Assembly: GCA_002424495.1 (NCBI GenBank)
Contig: DIKH01000437.1
Coordinates: 1 to 7,394 of the forward strand
Direction: 5' to 3'
DNA length: 7,394 nucleotides
DNA from: Desulfobacteraceae bacterium UBA5623
GTDB taxonomy: Bacteria > Desulfobacterota > DSM-4660 > Desulfatiglandales > Desulfatiglandaceae
Positions 5,335 to 7,394 of this stretch are shown piece after piece. Position 1 is the first letter of the stretch. Every line of letters begins with the position of its first letter. The notes below the pieces were generated by a model. The model searched no databases and was not told where the DNA came from. It was given only the letters and a program-made list of their open reading frames with translations. The translations under genes were made by a program, and so were the position numbers.

Positions 5335-6771
5335 ATGGCAAAAAAGGTGCTAGTGGTTGATGATGACAGGGAGATGCTGCACGTCCTTAGAAAAGATTTC
5401 GAAAAATACAGCCGAACCTTTTCCGTTTTGACAGCGGAGGATGGTCTTACCGCCATGGAAACGCTCAAGAGGAATCATATCTCCCTTGTTGTCGTAGACC
5501 TTGAACTTCCCAAAATGGGTGATTTTGGCCTGCTCGATCACCTTTCAGAAGGCTATCCTGAGATTCCTGCAATCATTATTGCCGGTCATGGCCCAACCAC
5601 ATCAGAGCCTTTTGTCTCAGAAAAAGGTATTGCAGGATATCTTGAAAAGCCCTTTAATGCTGAAGACCTGGCAAAAAAAATAAGCGCGGTACTCAAAAAG
5701 GAGGCCGATGGCGGCGTCCTGCACGGGATTGCGCCAGGCACATTCCTGCAGTTAATGGAAATGGAGCAAAAGACATGTACGATTAGGTTGACTGACGAGA
5801 AATCAGGCCGACAGGGTGTGCTTTTTTTCCGTGAAGGAGAGATCCTTGATGCCAGGATTGAAGAGCTGCGCGGCAGGGATGCAGCCTATATAATGCTTGC
5901 GTGGGATGAAACGACACTTGCCATCCAGGACGTCTGCCCAATGGAAGAGAACAAGGTCCAGGCTGATCTTCAGGGGCTGCTTCTCGAGGCAATGAGGCTG
6001 AAAGACGAAAAGGAGGTCGAGGACAAAGAAAAGATGACCCAGGAAGAGATTGATGAATACATCATCTCTGTGAATCAGGTAGAAGTTGCCTCTGAAACAA
6101 GGACAGGAGATGTGGGGATCGCATTAGAAGAAGATGAAGCGGAGAAAATAGAAGGAGATGAACCAGAGACAAGAGCCGAGGTAAAGAGACCTGCTCCACC
6201 TGCCCCAGTGACTGAGCAGAAAAAAAACCATATAGGGATCGAGGGCCGGGTCTCGGACCTTCCCCTTGCGTCATCAGGAGTGGATATCCCTTTTAGTACA
6301 AGTGATAATATCCTTGCCTCTATTTCCAATTTGAGAGAGACACTTCTGGATTCAACCCTTTTTACATATCTGTTTAGATTTTTTGTATTTTTTGCCATCA
6401 CTGGCCTTATAGCATTCTTATTCATCTATTCCACAATGGAAAGTAATCAAGATGTCATTGAACAGATCGGCCAGGCAAAATCATGGATCAAGTCTAGGCA
6501 GGATGCGTTGACTCAAGTGGATAGGGAGATTCAGCTCCTTTACAACCAGAAAGATGAATATTTCGGTGATAATCAATCCCAGCTTAAGATCATGGAGTTG
6601 GAATTAAAGATTTCCGAGCTTGAAGACAAGCAGGATAAGATAGTGACTGAAATAGAAATGCAACAAAAGGCAATTGATGAAGCCCAGAAAAGGCTGGATA
6701 CTCTAAAGGAGGAAGGCTTCTTTAAAAGGCTGATTGAACGTACCAAGAAATTCTTTCCCCGAAAAACCTGA
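5335..6771 (+). CDS. Membrane-anchored receiver (REC) + PATAN/DUF4388 protein with C-terminal coiled coil
   Basis: The 478-residue signalling or scaffold protein has this order: REC domain (3-122), PATAN/DUF4388-like domain (about 127-222), acidic and Pro-rich linker (223-335), one TM helix (about 344-366), long coiled coil (about 375-460) and a basic tail. In the REC domain the acidic pocket D9/D10, the phospho-acceptor D55 (VVVDLELP) and K105 (EKPF) are present, but the switch Thr/Ser position is Ala83 (IIIAGHG), so output signalling may be altered. Arg residues before the TM and acidic ones after it suggest N-inside, with the coiled coil in the periplasm. ATG start with AGAGGAA 5-6 nt upstream. 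No DNA-binding output domain. It is divergent from mglB; Myxococcus AglZ and FrzS also pair a receiver-like domain with coiled coil in MglA pathways, which makes an MglA effector role plausible (inference). Confidence 0.92.
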   Translation: MAKKVLVVDDDREMLHVLRKDFEKYSRTFSVLTAEDGLTAMETLKRNHISLVVVDLELPKMGDFGLLDHLSEGYPEIPAIIIAGHGPTTSEPFVSEKGIAGYLEKPFNAEDLAKKISAVLKKEADGGVLHGIAPGTFLQLMEMEQKTCTIRLTDEKSGRQGVLFFREGEILDARIEELRGRDAAYIMLAWDETTLAIQDVCPMEENKVQADLQGLLLEAMRLKDEKEVEDKEKMTQEEIDEYIISVNQVEVASETRTGDVGIALEEDEAEKIEGDEPETRAEVKRPAPPAPVTEQKKNHIGIEGRVSDLPLASSGVDIPFSTSDNILASISNLRETLLDSTLFTYLFRFFVFFAITGLIAFLFIYSTMESNQDVIEQIGQAKSWIKSRQDALTQVDREIQLLYNQKDEYFGDNQSQLKIMELELKISELEDKQDKIVTEIEMQQKAIDEAQKRLDTLKEEGFFKRLIERTKKFFPRKT

Positions 6772-6777
6772 TTAACT

Positions 6778-6821
6778 CCGCGCCCGTATTTGGGAAAAGG
6801 CTGATTTTTTTACGGATGCGG
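6778..6821. terminator. Imperfect hairpin between convergent genes, possible terminator
   Basis: CCGCGCCCGTA (6778-6788) pairs with TACGGATGCGG (6811-6821) at 9 of 11 positions, with a 22-nt loop that includes a T-run (6804-6811). It starts 7 bp after the REC-PATAN stop and ends 32 bp before the ahcY stop. No clean T-tract follows the stem on either strand, so the terminator call is tentative. Confidence 0.35.
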
Positions 6822-6852
6822 AAATATCTCAGAGGCTTTTTCGAATAGGGTT

Positions 6853-7394
6853 CTAAGTCCCCATTTCCCAGGAAGAAAGATATCGTTCCTGTTCTGGCGT
6901 CAGGGTGTCTATCTCTACCCCCATGGATTTCAATTTCAGCCTGGCAATTTCCTTATCAATTACGTTCGGAACAGGATAGACCCTTTTGCCCATATTCCTG
7001 TGCTCCTTTGCCACGTACTCCGCACAAAGGGCCTGATTGGCGAAACTCATGTCCATCACACTGGAGGGATGCCCCTCTGCTGCGGCAAGATTGATAAGCC
7101 TGCCTTCAGCGAGCACATAGATTTTTCGGCCGGTCTTTAATGTGAATTCCTCTACAAAATCCCTGATGATACGCCGTCCCACAGAGACATTGGCTAGTCC
7201 CGGAAGATCCAGTTCCACATCAAAGTGACCTGAATTGGATACAATAGCTCCATCCTTCATCTTAACAAAGTGTTCAGGCCTGATGACATTTATGTCTCCA
7301 GTCAGGGTGCAGAAAAAATTGCCAAGGCCTGCTGCCTGGTCAATGGGCATTACCTGAAAACCGTCCATTACCGCTTCAAGCGCTCTTAAGGGAT
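6853..7394 (-). CDS. ahcY: S-adenosylhomocysteinase, C-terminal part (5' end outside window)
   Basis: Hydrolyses S-adenosylhomocysteine to adenosine and homocysteine in the methyl cycle, using tightly bound NAD. The window holds the last 179 residues; the frame is open to the right edge and reads PLRALEAVMDGF at the boundary, so the Met at 7368 is internal, not a start. Family stretches seen: the FVKMKDGAIVSNSGHFDVE segment after the Rossmann core, LINLAAAEGHPSSVMDMSFANQ, and VYPVPNVIDKEIA near the end. The protein stops at ...YLSSWEMGT and lacks the KPDHYRY-type tail of the longer bacterial and eukaryotic enzymes, resembling the shorter archaeal and Thermotoga-like form. The catalytic and NAD-binding glycine-rich regions lie outside the window. 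Convergent with the REC-PATAN gene; no visible functional link. Confidence 0.95.
   Translation of the reverse strand, partial: PLRALEAVMDGFQVMPIDQAAGLGNFFCTLTGDINVIRPEHFVKMKDGAIVSNSGHFDVELDLPGLANVSVGRRIIRDFVEEFTLKTGRKIYVLAEGRLINLAAAEGHPSSVMDMSFANQALCAEYVAKEHRNMGKRVYPVPNVIDKEIARLKLKSMGVEIDTLTPEQERYLSSWEMGT

Noticed and set aside
6075..6425. Minus-strand open frame of 116 codons inside the REC-PATAN gene
   Set aside because: Antisense shadow of the acidic linker and TM coding region; Ser-rich translation is the expected complement of Glu/Asp codons.
5296..6785. GGGCGCGG before and CCGCGCCC after the REC-PATAN gene as inverted flanks of a transferred cassette
   Set aside because: Only 8 bp of pure GC, one copy lies in a hairpin arm; no target duplication or mobility gene supports it.

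Overview
The window looks like a chromosomal segment of a mid-GC Desulfobacterota (deltaproteobacterial) relative. It carries an MglA/MglB-type small GTPase pair, a PilB/GspE-family assembly ATPase, a receiver-PATAN membrane protein and a short-tailed S-adenosylhomocysteinase. The lineage is inferred from family resemblance; no rRNA or tRNA is present to confirm it. I see no mobile element, CRISPR array or RNA gene.

Layout, left to right. (1) 1-2312, minus: a type II secretion/type IV pilus ATPase, cut at the left edge after 770 codons, with a TPR-like N-terminal region and a degenerate MshEN-like domain before a complete-looking motor core. (2) 2313-2851: a 539-bp non-coding stretch holding a near-consensus sigma-54 promoter, an overlapping-upstream sigma-70-like promoter, a tandem palindrome at enhancer distance, several inverted/direct repeats and a rho-independent terminator for the genes to the right. 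(3) 4984-2852, minus: a three-gene operon in the order mglB (Roadblock/LC7), mglA (Ras-like GTPase), then a two-TM protein ending in a bare HAMP domain; all three appear to start at TTG. (4) 4985-5334: a 350-bp divergent promoter region. (5) 5335-6771, plus: a REC + PATAN (DUF4388) + TM + coiled-coil protein lacking the conserved receiver switch Thr/Ser. (6) 6853-7394, minus: the C-terminal part of ahcY, convergent with (5).

How the genes may work together (inference). MglA-GTP/MglB set cell polarity in Myxococcus and there steer type IV pilus assembly and gliding through TPR and pseudo-receiver/coiled-coil effectors (SgmX, AglZ, FrzS). Here the GTPase, its Roadblock partner, a pilus-type ATPase that itself carries a TPR-like region, a pseudo-receiver membrane coiled-coil protein and an output-less HAMP membrane protein sit together. 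The simplest reading is a compact polarity-to-pilus (or secretion) control module. A CCGTAA element recurs in candidate promoters of all three transcription units, suggesting shared control. ahcY is probably an unrelated housekeeping neighbour.
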